Source: JBBIVP01 sp037439705 [NCBI: bacterium] (GTDB lineage Bacteria > JBBIVP01). From it: a stretch of 10,170 nucleotides of DNA. Positions 1 to 6,731 of this stretch are shown piece by piece. Numbering within the stretch: position 1 is the stretch's first letter; the number at the start of each line of letters is the position of its first letter. The translations under genes were made by a program, and so were the position numbers. Location: contig JBBIVP010000024.1 of NCBI GenBank assembly GCA_037439705.1, positions 6,396-16,565 of the forward strand, in the 5' to 3' direction. Below the pieces are notes generated by a model that was given only the letters and a program-made list of their open reading frames with translations, was not told the DNA's origin and searched no databases.

Positions 1-856
1 GGAGAAGATTTTCATCTGGAATCGCATAAAAAATCATCGTGCCTGGAAGTCTCGCATTTCCACATTCATCCACTAATTGCCTGAGATTATCAAGGGCTTT
101 CCTTTTATCCCTTGCGCTGTATATGCTCAATCCCCTCTCAGCCTCATCAAAAAGAAGAATTATACCCGAAAATCCCATCTGGACTATTGACTGTATGAGT
201 GACCTCATCATTCTGAAGGCTGTTGTCTTTTCAATCCTCTCAGAAATACAGAATTTTCCTCGCCATTCAACCGGTATATCTTCCCCCTTCAGCCATTGAA
301 TTGCCATCTGAAAACCTTCCTCATCGTTTTGAACAAGGGAATTAAGAGCTGACCTCAATGCATTCCCAAAACTTGAACTCTCACAACCTCTTATTGAGTT
401 TATAACCTCCCTCGCCACATCAGGATTTTCGTTTGACTTTTCCAGAATTTTCTTTATCCACTTTCTCAAAAATGGTTCTATTCCCCTTTCCCAGGGACTC
501 ATCATTTCTGCGGAACTCATTGGATAGGAAATTCCTGTCACCACTGCCCTGTAAACAAGTTCAAGCTTATCAAAAGGGCATTCTGCTGGATTGAGACTTA
601 CATAAGATACAACATAGTTTTCCTTCCACCCCATGTCCCTGATGGAATATAAAAAATGGGTCTTACCTCCTCCATAGCTTCCTGTGACAATTTTGAAAGA
701 AGAAAGACCCATTTTGAGGATTCCTTTTAAATACTCATCATCAATTGCTGAAAGAATTGGCTCAAGTCCTATGCTGAAATATTCCAATCCAAACTCAGGT
801 GGTGTTCCCGAACTTCCAAGTTTATGAATAATTGCCTTTGCAAGAAGTTTATCCAT
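1..856 (-). CDS. DUF2791/BrxD-type P-loop ATPase (3' part cut by window edge)
   Basis: The reading frame is open from an ATG at 856 to the left edge, giving the first 285 residues; the C-terminus lies outside the window. The Walker A motif is GSYGGGKTH, with G59, K65 and T66. The Walker B motif is ILLFDEAER, with D237 and E238. A helical region of about 170 residues separates them, a spacing I associate with the DUF2791 / BREX ATP-binding (BrxD-like) family. After Walker B come NLRQLVDECG and MIFYAIPDENLL, the expected following strand. Family knowledge: these STAND/AAA-like ATPases occur with helicases or methylases in BREX and related DNA-processing or phage-defence sets; individual functions are mostly unknown. 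A good ribosome site (GAGGGA, 861-866) lies 4 nt before the ATG. The start overlaps the upstream gene's stop by 8 bp, so the two genes are co-translated and their products probably work together. Family assignment is from memory of motifs, not a search. Confidence 0.8.
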   Translation of the reverse strand, partial: MDKLLAKAIIHKLGSSGTPPEFGLEYFSIGLEPILSAIDDEYLKGILKMGLSSFKIVTGSYGGGKTHFLYSIRDMGWKENYVVSYVSLNPAECPFDKLELVYRAVVTGISYPMSSAEMMSPWERGIEPFLRKWIKKILEKSNENPDVAREVINSIRGCESSSFGNALRSALNSLVQNDEEGFQMAIQWLKGEDIPVEWRGKFCISERIEKTTAFRMMRSLIQSIVQMGFSGIILLFDEAERGLSIYSARDKRKALDNLRQLVDECGNARLPGTMIFYAIPDENLL

Positions 857-1757
857 TTATTCCCTCAATAAAAATGTAGGAATAATATGTCCCGTTACCC
901 TCTTCATCATCAGGAATCCAAATAGCAGTGCTCTTATCAGTGGTCGCATCAAAGGTAGCGACGCTCAATTTTATCTGAGAAACCCCTTCTTTTTTCAGCC
1001 TGTAAATGTCATAACTGAAAAGATACCTGGGATACTCCATAAAGTTCTTCCTTGTTGGATTATCTCTAAATGCCTTCGGCTGTTGAAGAATGGTCATCTC
1101 CCGTAAAATCTCGGTAAGTAAAACCTTCTCCTTTACTTCATGAAGAACTCTTTTGTAAGCAGTAAGTAGGTCTTGCAGGAATTTTTTTGTGTCAAATTTT
1201 CTTTTCTTAAGGAGGTCATTCACTTTCTTTATAGCAGAATAAACGCTTTCAGGAGAAAGGGGAAGGTTTGAAACTATGAGTTCGGCTTCGTTTCCCCAAT
1301 AAAGGTTCACTGAACCAGTTTCAAAAGAGATTTTTATTGTGTAAAAGCCAGCTCGAAGAACCGGATATTGCCCTTTTAAAACGAGGTTTTCACTCTGAAG
1401 AAGTTTTGAAAGTTCATTGCCAAAATTTGCTCTCCACACCATTTCCTCTGAAGATATTTTTTCCTCCTCATTTTTAAGCCAGTCTTCAAGTCCCTTTACC
1501 TTAGTTCCCTTTTCAAGAATTGATTTTATGTCCCTTAAAATTTTTTTTCTCTGAAAGGGTGAAGCAGTCTTTGAATAGAGCATAAGATTTTTTTTAATTA
1601 TGTATAAATTATCAATCTGCGCTTTTATGTCTTTCAATATCTCTTCCATCCTTTCAATGATAAATCCTTCAAGTCCTTTTTTCAACTTTTGAATTTCAGA
1701 AAATTTTACAGGAGGAACCAATACGAAGTTTATTGATAAAGAACCACTATTTAACAA
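849..1757 (-). CDS. Unrecognised coiled-coil protein, partner of the DUF2791 ATPase
   Basis: I do not recognise this family. The product is up to 302 residues with no signal peptide and no clear membrane segment, so probably cytoplasmic. Residues 20-120 are helical and Lys/Glu-rich, likely coiled coil. Residues 125-175 look like beta strands (GQYPVLRAGFYTIKISF, then VNLYWGNEAELIVSNL). Residues 180-235 are helical again. The C-terminus is beta-rich (KLSVATFDATTDKSTAIWI, then YYSYIFIEG). The start is uncertain. The longest frame begins with TTG at 1757, with no ribosome site, and an in-frame stop lies just upstream at 1784-1782. The first in-frame ATG is residue 37 at 1649, also without a well-spaced ribosome site. 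The helix spanning residues 20-50 reads like real protein, which favours a start upstream of 1649. The stop overlaps the ATPase start by 8 bp, so a joint complex is likely. Confidence 0.75.
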   Translation of the reverse strand: MLNSGSLSINFVLVPPVKFSEIQKLKKGLEGFIIERMEEILKDIKAQIDNLYIIKKNLMLYSKTASPFQRKKILRDIKSILEKGTKVKGLEDWLKNEEEKISSEEMVWRANFGNELSKLLQSENLVLKGQYPVLRAGFYTIKISFETGSVNLYWGNEAELIVSNLPLSPESVYSAIKKVNDLLKKRKFDTKKFLQDLLTAYKRVLHEVKEKVLLTEILREMTILQQPKAFRDNPTRKNFMEYPRYLFSYDIYRLKKEGVSQIKLSVATFDATTDKSTAIWIPDDEEGNGTYYSYIFIEGING

Positions 1758-1864
1758 AAAACTTACAAAGTATTTGCTCTTCTACAACACAGAAAGATTT
1801 CACAAATCCCTTGGTCTAAAAAACCCCTTAAATTTTCTCATTCAAACTCATAAAATGTCGCCTA

Positions 1865-1892
1865 AGTATATAACTTATACAATTTCTTGCAA
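1865..1892 (-). promoter_or_regulatory. Candidate sigma70-type promoter for the leftward gene pair
   Basis: On the minus strand, TTGCAA (1892-1887) is followed after 16 bp by TATACT (1870-1865). Transcription would start near 1858, leaving a leader of about 100 nt before the TTG at 1757. The -35 is the same palindromic hexamer used by the rightward promoter. The -10 sits in a small inverted repeat, TAAGT-ATATA-ACTTA (1863-1877), which could be an operator. This is a pattern match only. Confidence 0.5.
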
Positions 1893-1926
1893 TTATTTAA
1901 AAAATGAAGTAAAATAAATAAGTTAT
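1870..1926. repeat. 9-bp inverted repeat flanking the divergent promoters
   Basis: ATAACTTAT (1870-1878) and its exact reverse complement ATAAGTTAT (1918-1926) are 39 bp apart and centred at 1898. The left arm touches the -10 of the leftward promoter. The right arm covers the expected start site and ATG of the rightward gene. It could be a two-site operator for both directions. In such AT-rich DNA chance is a real alternative. Nothing else in 1758-1924 looks coding. Confidence 0.3.
1887..1915 (+). promoter_or_regulatory. Promoter of the central operon, apparently leaderless
   Basis: TTGCAA (1887-1892), a 17-bp spacer and TAAAAT (1910-1915) form a good sigma70-type promoter. The -10 ends 9 nt before the ATG at 1925, so the expected start site (about 1921-1923) falls almost on the start codon and leaves no room for a ribosome site. 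The block TGAAGTAAAAT (1905-1915) recurs exactly at the other rightward promoter (8263-8273), with the same -35 and spacing. That repetition is the strongest evidence that the element is real. Confidence 0.7.
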
Positions 1927-3130
1927 GGGAATAGATGAAAAAACTCTCTTAAGGGAGATTGAGGTACACAAAAAAGCGCTTAAAAAGGACCCCGCCTCAA
2001 AGGAATTTTTACCACTTGCAGAAGCGTTGAGAAAGTTGAAAAGATATGATGAGGCAATTGATGTCTGCAAAAAGGGTCTTGAAAAAAATCCGAAATATAT
2101 AACAGGCTATATAGCCCTTATAAAAATCTACCTTGATGCAGGAAAAATTGAAAACGCTCTTGAAGAGGCTGAAAAGTCTTTAAAACTTGCTCCAGATAAT
2201 ACCACTCTGTTGAGGTTGAAGGGAGAAACAGAAATAAAACTTGGAAGGAAGGAATTAGCCCTTAAAACCCTTGAAAGATGCTATGAATTATCGCCCGATG
2301 AACCAGGTCTTGAAACCCTGATAAAAAACTTGAAAGAAGAGATTTACAAATCTGAAACGAAAACCGAAGAAGTTAAAGAAGAAACTCTTAAAACAGAGGA
2401 GGAGAAAATAGAAGAACCACCCAAATCAGTTGAAATGGAAGAATTTGAAGAAAAAATTAGAGAAACCGAAGAGGTAGTAGAAAAAGAGTATGAAGAGAGG
2501 GAGGAAATAAAAGAAAAACTCGAGGAAATGCCTCCAGAAATTGAAGGGGAAGAGGTTATTTCTGAAGAACCCAAATCAGTTGAAGCAGAAGAATTTGAAG
2601 AAAAAATAAGAAAAACCGAAGAAGTAATAGAAACAGAAGAAGTTGGGCTGACAGAAGGAATACATGAAGAACCAGAAACACTTCCTGAAACTGAACAGAA
2701 AGAATTAGAATCCGAAGAGGTCATTGAAATAGAAGAAACAGGAATTGAACTGACTGAAGAAACACATGAAGAAACAAAACCTTTAGAAAAAGAAGTACAA
2801 CATGTAGAAATAAAGTCTCCAGAAATTCGTTCCACTCGTCCCATTCAGGAACCTCCCATAGTCATAAAAGAAATTAAAAAAAGATTTGACATCCAGGAGG
2901 CTATTGGTTTCGCTCTTGCTATGGAAAAAGAAGGAAATCTGAAATATGCCATCCAGCTCTGGATGGATGTTTTGAAGCACGAACCCTCAAATATAGAAGC
3001 AAAAAGAAAAATTGCCGAATTGAGAAGGAAAATCTGGAAGGAAAAAGAAGAGGAGAAAAAGAAGGAAATTCCCATGGATAACTTGAGATTGCTTGCAAAA
3101 TGGATAAAAAAGATAAAAGAAGGAGGCTGA
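1925..3130 (+). CDS. TPR protein with long acidic linker
   Basis: The product is 401 residues in three parts. Residues 25-126 hold three consecutive 34-residue TPR units (starting near 25, 59 and 93) with typical consensus positions such as AL/A, Y/G and P at the unit ends (NP, AP, SP). Residues 140-305 are an extremely Glu-rich, low-complexity linker with two internally duplicated segments. Residues 322-370 form a further TPR-like helical pair (AIGFALAMEKEGNLKYAIQLW), followed by a basic tail. There is no signal peptide or membrane segment, so it is probably a cytoplasmic scaffold. TPRs bind other proteins; the partner is not evident, but the next gene, a Roadblock protein only 1 bp away, is the obvious candidate. 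It is the first gene of the operon. The ATG has no ribosome site and lies at the predicted transcription start. Boundaries are confident; the function is generic. Confidence 0.9.
   Translation: MGIDEKTLLREIEVHKKALKKDPASKEFLPLAEALRKLKRYDEAIDVCKKGLEKNPKYITGYIALIKIYLDAGKIENALEEAEKSLKLAPDNTTLLRLKGETEIKLGRKELALKTLERCYELSPDEPGLETLIKNLKEEIYKSETKTEEVKEETLKTEEEKIEEPPKSVEMEEFEEKIRETEEVVEKEYEEREEIKEKLEEMPPEIEGEEVISEEPKSVEAEEFEEKIRKTEEVIETEEVGLTEGIHEEPETLPETEQKELESEEVIEIEETGIELTEETHEETKPLEKEVQHVEIKSPEIRSTRPIQEPPIVIKEIKKRFDIQEAIGFALAMEKEGNLKYAIQLWMDVLKHEPSNIEAKRKIAELRRKIWKEKEEEKKKEIPMDNLRLLAKWIKKIKEGG
2420..2632 (+). repeat. Direct repeat pair inside the TPR gene linker
   Basis: Two 63-bp copies (2420-2482 and 2570-2632) encode nearly the same 21 residues: PKSVEMEEFEEKIRETEEVV and PKSVEAEEFEEKIRKTEEVI, each followed by Glu. 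A second, weaker protein-level pair follows (residues about 236-253 and 268-287, sharing a GxxLTE/THEE pattern). The acidic linker seems to have grown by in-frame duplication. Confidence 0.75.
3121..3126 (+). promoter_or_regulatory. Ribosome binding site deciding a GTG start
   Basis: A full AGGAGG lies 5 nt before GTG at 3132, inside the last codons of the TPR gene. An ATG at 3130-3132 is in another frame and is not used. This site supports the GTG start of the Roadblock gene. Confidence 0.75.
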
Positions 3131-3131
3131 T

Positions 3132-3485
3132 GTGTTTAAAGAGATTCTTGAAGAGATAGTAAAGAGATGCGAAGGAATAAAAGGGATTACTCTTATGGGA
3201 ATTGATGGAATAGGAATTGAAAATGTAGTAGGGGACGAGTCTGTAGATATAGAAAAGATGGGAATTGAAATGAGCGGATTCATAAGAAAGGTAACAGAAT
3301 TTTCATCTTACATAAACTCTGGAGACATAAATGAATTCCACCTTTTCTTCTCAGGCTACACAATCCTTATAAAAATGATAGGAACAGGATATTTCCTGAT
3401 GGCAGTTCTTTCCCCGGAAGGGAACTTTGGAAAAGCTAGGTACTACCTCAAAAGAGGAGCGGAACTCGTAGAAAAGGAATTATGA
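3132..3485 (+). CDS. Roadblock/LC7-domain protein (MglB-like fold)
   Basis: The 117-residue product fits a single Roadblock/LC7 domain. It has an N-terminal helix (FKEILEEIVKRCEGIKG), a strand pair with the typical G-x-DG turn (ITLMGIDGIGIENV), a central helix (MGIEMSGFIRKVTEFSSYI), strands (EFHLFFSGYTILIKMI then GYFLMAVLSPEGNFGKARY) and a closing helix. The segment LMAVLSPEGNFGKARYYLKR matches the usual end of bacterial Roadblock proteins. In the family these dimers act as GTPase-activating or scaffold partners of small Ras-like GTPases (MglB with MglA) or as regulators. No GTPase gene is visible here. The GTG start has a strong ribosome site; the stop overlaps the aroQ start (ATGA). Placement beside a TPR protein suggests the two interact. 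The fold is likely; the specific role is unknown. Confidence 0.8.
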   Translation: MFKEILEEIVKRCEGIKGITLMGIDGIGIENVVGDESVDIEKMGIEMSGFIRKVTEFSSYINSGDINEFHLFFSGYTILIKMIGTGYFLMAVLSPEGNFGKARYYLKRGAELVEKEL

Positions 3486-3907
3486 AAAAAATACTCGTCA
3501 TAAACGGTCCAAATCTTAACATGCTCGGTAAAAGGGAAAAGGAGCATTATGGAAACTTCACACTGAAAGACCTTGAAGAAAATGTAAAAAAGTATGCAGA
3601 GGAAAGAAAAGTAAAGGTGGACTTTTTCCAGAGCAATTCGGAAGGTGAAATAGTATCAAAAATTCAATCCGTCCTTGGTAAATACGATGGAATAATCATA
3701 AATCCAGGCGCTTACACTCATACAAGCATTGCCATCAGAGATGCACTTTTAGCAACAGGAATTCCATTCATTGAAGTTCACATTTCAAACATATTTGCCA
3801 GGGAAGAGTTCAGAAGGAGGTCCTATCTGTCAGATATTGCAAAAGGAGTGATTTCAGGTCTCGGCATGAAAGGGTATATCCTTGCCCTCCAGGCATTCCT
3901 TGACTGA
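3482..3907 (+). CDS. aroQ: 3-dehydroquinate dehydratase, type II
   Basis: This enzyme converts 3-dehydroquinate to 3-dehydroshikimate in the shikimate pathway (aromatic amino acids) in the cytoplasm, usually as a dodecamer. The 141 residues are the normal length for the small type II family. All signature stretches are present: NGPNLNMLGKRE (8-19), the lid Tyr in HYGN (Y23), FFQSNSEGEI (48-57), NPGAYTHTSIAIRDAL (74-89) and EVHISN with the catalytic His H100. The family's closing AKGVISGLGMKGY motif follows. Predicted catalytic residues R18, Y23 and H100 are intact, so the enzyme should be active. The ATG overlaps the Roadblock stop by 4 bp, with AAGGA just upstream. The order aroQ, M24 peptidase, accB, accC is a recurrent bacterial arrangement, often with efp between the peptidase and accB; efp is absent here. 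Confidence 0.97.
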   Translation: MKKILVINGPNLNMLGKREKEHYGNFTLKDLEENVKKYAEERKVKVDFFQSNSEGEIVSKIQSVLGKYDGIIINPGAYTHTSIAIRDALLATGIPFIEVHISNIFAREEFRRRSYLSDIAKGVISGLGMKGYILALQAFLD

Positions 3908-3915
3908 AAATTGAG

Positions 3916-4998
3916 ATGAAAAATAAATCCCGGAAAGAAAAACGCAAAGAAGCTCTTGCTGAATTATTAAATGACGATTCATGTCTCTTCATAAAAAATC
4001 CGGCAAACATCCGATATCTCACGGGTTTCACAGGAACGAACGGGTTAATTTATATGGAGAAGGATACTGCCTTATTAATCTCGGACCCGAGATACGGAGA
4101 AAGATGTTATAAGGAAGTAAAAAATTTTGAAGTATTAATCACTGCAAACCCGTTTCATGAGATTCTGAATAGATGTGCTTCAAAAAAAACAATTTTTGTT
4201 GAGTATCCCGATTTATCAATCTCAGAGTTAACCAGGATAAAGGAACTTTCAAAAGATATTGAAGTGAAGGATGTCTCCCATATCATTATGAAATTTCGGG
4301 CACAGAAAGATGAGGAGGAAATAAAATGGATAAAGGAATCATCAAAAATAAACAAAAGGGCTTTTGAGAAATTTCTTGATTTTATAATAAAAAATATCGG
4401 GAAAATTACTGAAATGGATGCTGCTGTGGAGCTTGAATACATTATGAGAAAAGAAGGCTCCGAAAGACCCTATTTTCCCGTAATAGTGGCATCAGGAGAA
4501 AGAGCATCAGTTCCGCACGCAAAGCCATCAGACAATAAAATAAATTACGGAAATGGAATCCTTATAGATTTTGGAAGTGTAAAAGAAGGATATTCAACGG
4601 ATGAAACTGTATCCATTTTTGCAGGAAAAGTTGATGAAGAATATAGAAGGGTCTGGGAAATTCTGAGGGATGCTAAAAAGATAGCTATTGAATCCATAAA
4701 AATTGGTGAGAACATGGCATCGCCTGAAAAAAGGGCAAGGGAATTTTTATCAAAATTTGGTCTGGAGAAATTCTTCGTTCACTCCATAGGACACGGAATA
4801 GGACTTGAAGTTCACGAATATCCGAAACTTTCAAACTCATCTAATGAGATATTTGAAGAGGGTATGATTTTCACCATTGAGCCAGGGATATATATAAATG
4901 GAAAATTTGGAATAAGACTTGAAGATGTGGTTTACCTCTCTTCCCACGGAATTGAGGTATTAACAGAAATAAAAAAGGAGGAAATTCTCTGTGTCTGA
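3916..4998 (+). CDS. M24-family Xaa-Pro aminopeptidase / dipeptidase
   Basis: This is a cytoplasmic metallopeptidase that would remove an N-terminal residue before proline or cleave Xaa-Pro dipeptides. The 360 residues match the usual PepP/PepQ length. Residues 20-125 form the creatinase-like N-terminal domain ([17 protein letters not shown]). Residues 135-360 are the pita-bread catalytic domain. The five metal ligands are visible: D218 (LIDFGSV), D229 (YSTDETV), H293 ([10 protein letters not shown]), E322 (FTIEPGIYI) and E336 (IRLEDVV). H201 in SVPHAKP fits the substrate-binding His. Hence it should be an active dinuclear metal enzyme. Sequence alone does not separate aminopeptidase P from prolidase. 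The extreme N-terminus (about 12 residues) is very basic. The ATG follows aroQ by 8 bp with only a weak ribosome site, and the stop overlaps accB by 8 bp. Confidence 0.93.
   Translation: MKNKSRKEKRKEALAELLNDDSCLFIKNPANIRYLTGFTGTNGLIYMEKDTALLISDPRYGERCYKEVKNFEVLITANPFHEILNRCASKKTIFVEYPDLSISELTRIKELSKDIEVKDVSHIIMKFRAQKDEEEIKWIKESSKINKRAFEKFLDFIIKNIGKITEMDAAVELEYIMRKEGSERPYFPVIVASGERASVPHAKPSDNKINYGNGILIDFGSVKEGYSTDETVSIFAGKVDEEYRRVWEILRDAKKIAIESIKIGENMASPEKRAREFLSKFGLEKFFVHSIGHGIGLEVHEYPKLSNSSNEIFEEGMIFTIEPGIYINGKFGIRLEDVVYLSSHGIEVLTEIKKEEILCV
4976..4981 (+). promoter_or_regulatory. Ribosome binding site for the accB GTG start
   Basis: AGGAGG within the end of the M24 peptidase gene lies 9 nt before GTG at 4991. 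It supports GTG as the accB start; no in-frame ATG exists until residue 14, which would cut the N-terminal helix. Confidence 0.7.
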
Positions 4999-5401
4999 AA
5001 AAATAAAACTTCTTGAGGAATTAATAAAAATGGCTGAAAGGTTTGACCTCCTTGAACTTGAATTTCAAGAAGGAGACACAAGGTTAAGAATAAAAAGGAG
5101 AACGATAAGGGAAAGGGAAGAAAAAAAGAAAAAGGAGCTTCCGGCTGGAACCCGTGCAATAGTTTCTCCTTTTGTTGGAACATTTTACAGAGCTCCATCT
5201 CCGGGTGCCCCTCCTTTTGTAAATGTGGGGGACAGGATACAAAAAGGACAGGTTTTATGCATAATTGAATCAATGAAAATTATGAACGAAGTTGAATCGG
5301 ATGTAGATGGTAAAATTCTTTCAATTCTTGTTGAAGATGGAGAAACGGTGGAGTACGGTCAGGAACTTTTTATCATTCAATTAGAAATAGAGAATGTTTG
5401 A
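4991..5401 (+). CDS. accB: Biotin carboxyl carrier protein of acetyl-CoA carboxylase
   Basis: AccB carries the biotin that shuttles carboxyl groups from biotin carboxylase to the carboxyltransferase, the first step of fatty-acid synthesis. The 136 residues are somewhat shorter than the usual 150-160, because the linker (residues 40-52, highly charged rather than Ala/Pro-rich) is short. Residues 1-38 are the conserved N-terminal region ([20 protein letters not shown]). Residues 55-132 are the biotinyl domain. [19 protein letters not shown] includes the thumb insertion typical of AccB-type carriers. Biotin should attach to K96 in [11 protein letters not shown]; the common form is EAMKMMN, so Ala to Ser is a mild variant. 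The GTG start has a strong ribosome site. The stop overlaps the accC start by 8 bp. The carboxyltransferase genes accA and accD are not in the window. Confidence 0.95.
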   Translation: MSEKIKLLEELIKMAERFDLLELEFQEGDTRLRIKRRTIREREEKKKKELPAGTRAIVSPFVGTFYRAPSPGAPPFVNVGDRIQKGQVLCIIESMKIMNEVESDVDGKILSILVEDGETVEYGQELFIIQLEIENV

Positions 5402-6731
5402 AAAGGTTCTGGTAGCGAACAGAGGAGAAATAGCATTAAGAATAATAAGAACCCTGAAGGAAATGGGTATAAAATCAGTGGCGGTTTATTCAACTGCAGA
5501 CAGATATTCACCTCATGTATTGATGGCTGATGAAAAGGTCTGTATAGGTCCACCGCCTCCAGCAAAGAGCTACATGAACATCCCATCCATTATAAGTGCT
5601 GCGGAAATAACCGAGGCAGATGCGATTCATCCCGGTTATGGATTTCTTTCTGAAAATCCTGACTTCGCAAGGATTGTGGAGGAATGCGGAATAAAATTTA
5701 TAGGTGCTACACCTGAAACAATGAGAATTGCTGGAGATAAAATCGCATCAAAAATTATGGCAAAAAGTCTGGGTATCCCTGTTCCTCCCGGAAGCGAGGA
5801 GGTTCAGGATATGAAGGAACTGAAAAGAGCTGTTGAAGTTTTAGGACTTCCTGTCATTTTGAAGGCCTCATTAGGAGGGGGCGGAAGAGGTATGAGGAGC
5901 ATCTACATGGAAGAAGAAATGGAATCCGCATTTGAAATGGCAATGAAAGAAGCAGAAACTTCGTTTAACAGCAAGAGGATTTATGTGGAAAAATTTTTTG
6001 AAAATGTAAAACATGCGGAAGTCCAGATAATAGGGGATGGAAATGGAAATGTGGTTCATTTTGGAACAAGGAATTGCTCAATCCAGAGGAGACATCAGAA
6101 GGTTATTGAAGAGGCCCCCTTTCTCGGACCTCCTGAAATAGTTAAAAAAATAGAAAACGATGCGGTTAAACTAACTTCCCATCTGAAGTACAGAGGTGCC
6201 GGAACAGTGGAGTTTCTGTTTGTCCCTCCTGACAGGTATTATTTCATTGAAATAAATGCAAGAATACAGGTTGAACATCCTGTATCAGAGGAAATAACGG
6301 GATTTGACCTTATAAAGGAACAGATACGAACTGTGGCTGATGGAAAACTTTACCTTAAACAAAAAGAGATAAAAATCTATGGTCACAGTATAGAGGTAAG
6401 AATAAATGCTGAAGATCCGGAAACATTTCATCCGGCAACCGGCGTAATAAAGAAAATCCACCTTCCGGGAGGACCTGGCGTAAGAATTGATTCCGGGGTA
6501 ATAGAAGGGAATGAAATCACCCCGAATTATGACCCTCTCCTTTTGAAACTAATTGTTTGTGGAAGGGATAGAAACGAAGCAATTTTAAGGCTCAGAAGAA
6601 CTCTTTCAGAGATTGTGATTGAAGGAGTAAAGACAAATATCCCTCTTCTTAAAAGGATAATTGAGGATGGAGACTTTCTCAAAGGAAATGTTACCACAAA
6701 ATTTATGAAAAAGTATGAAAGAATTGGATAG
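5394..6731 (+). CDS. accC: Biotin carboxylase subunit of acetyl-CoA carboxylase
   Basis: AccC uses ATP and bicarbonate to carboxylate the biotin on AccB. At 445 residues it is close to the E. coli enzyme (449). The biotin-carboxylase N domain opens with [16 protein letters not shown] and has [14 protein letters not shown] (79-92). The ATP-grasp part has K116 (GDKIASK), K157 before the Gly-rich loop [10 protein letters not shown] (159-168), H207 (KHAEVQ), QRRHQK (231-236), E273 and E286. The active-site segment is [10 protein letters not shown], with R290 and E294. R336 (IEVRINAED) fits the catalytic Arg. Everything essential is present. Small departures from the usual sequence are Ala289, where Thr is usual (NTRIQVEHP), and GTRNCS for GTRDCS. 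A propionyl- or pyruvate-carboxylase subunit is possible by family, but the standalone length and direct overlap with an AccB-type carrier favour acetyl-CoA carboxylase. Confidence 0.95.
   Translation: MFEKVLVANRGEIALRIIRTLKEMGIKSVAVYSTADRYSPHVLMADEKVCIGPPPPAKSYMNIPSIISAAEITEADAIHPGYGFLSENPDFARIVEECGIKFIGATPETMRIAGDKIASKIMAKSLGIPVPPGSEEVQDMKELKRAVEVLGLPVILKASLGGGGRGMRSIYMEEEMESAFEMAMKEAETSFNSKRIYVEKFFENVKHAEVQIIGDGNGNVVHFGTRNCSIQRRHQKVIEEAPFLGPPEIVKKIENDAVKLTSHLKYRGAGTVEFLFVPPDRYYFIEINARIQVEHPVSEEITGFDLIKEQIRTVADGKLYLKQKEIKIYGHSIEVRINAEDPETFHPATGVIKKIHLPGGPGVRIDSGVIEGNEITPNYDPLLLKLIVCGRDRNEAILRLRRTLSEIVIEGVKTNIPLLKRIIEDGDFLKGNVTTKFMKKYERIG

Noticed and set aside
39-299. Plus-strand open frame of 86 codons at the left edge
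   Set aside because: It is antisense to the ATPase gene, whose Walker B motif and overlap with its neighbour make the minus strand clearly the coding one.
1796-1808. Small inverted repeat GATTT-CAC-AAATC as a terminator or operator
   Set aside because: Five-bp arms of A/T-rich sequence and no T-run after a stem; too weak to call.
2344-2844. 166-codon minus-strand frame with a Ser-rich product
   Set aside because: It is the mirror of the Glu-rich linker of the TPR gene: repeated GAA/GAG codons read backwards give Ser/Phe-rich frames. Low complexity and no ribosome site.
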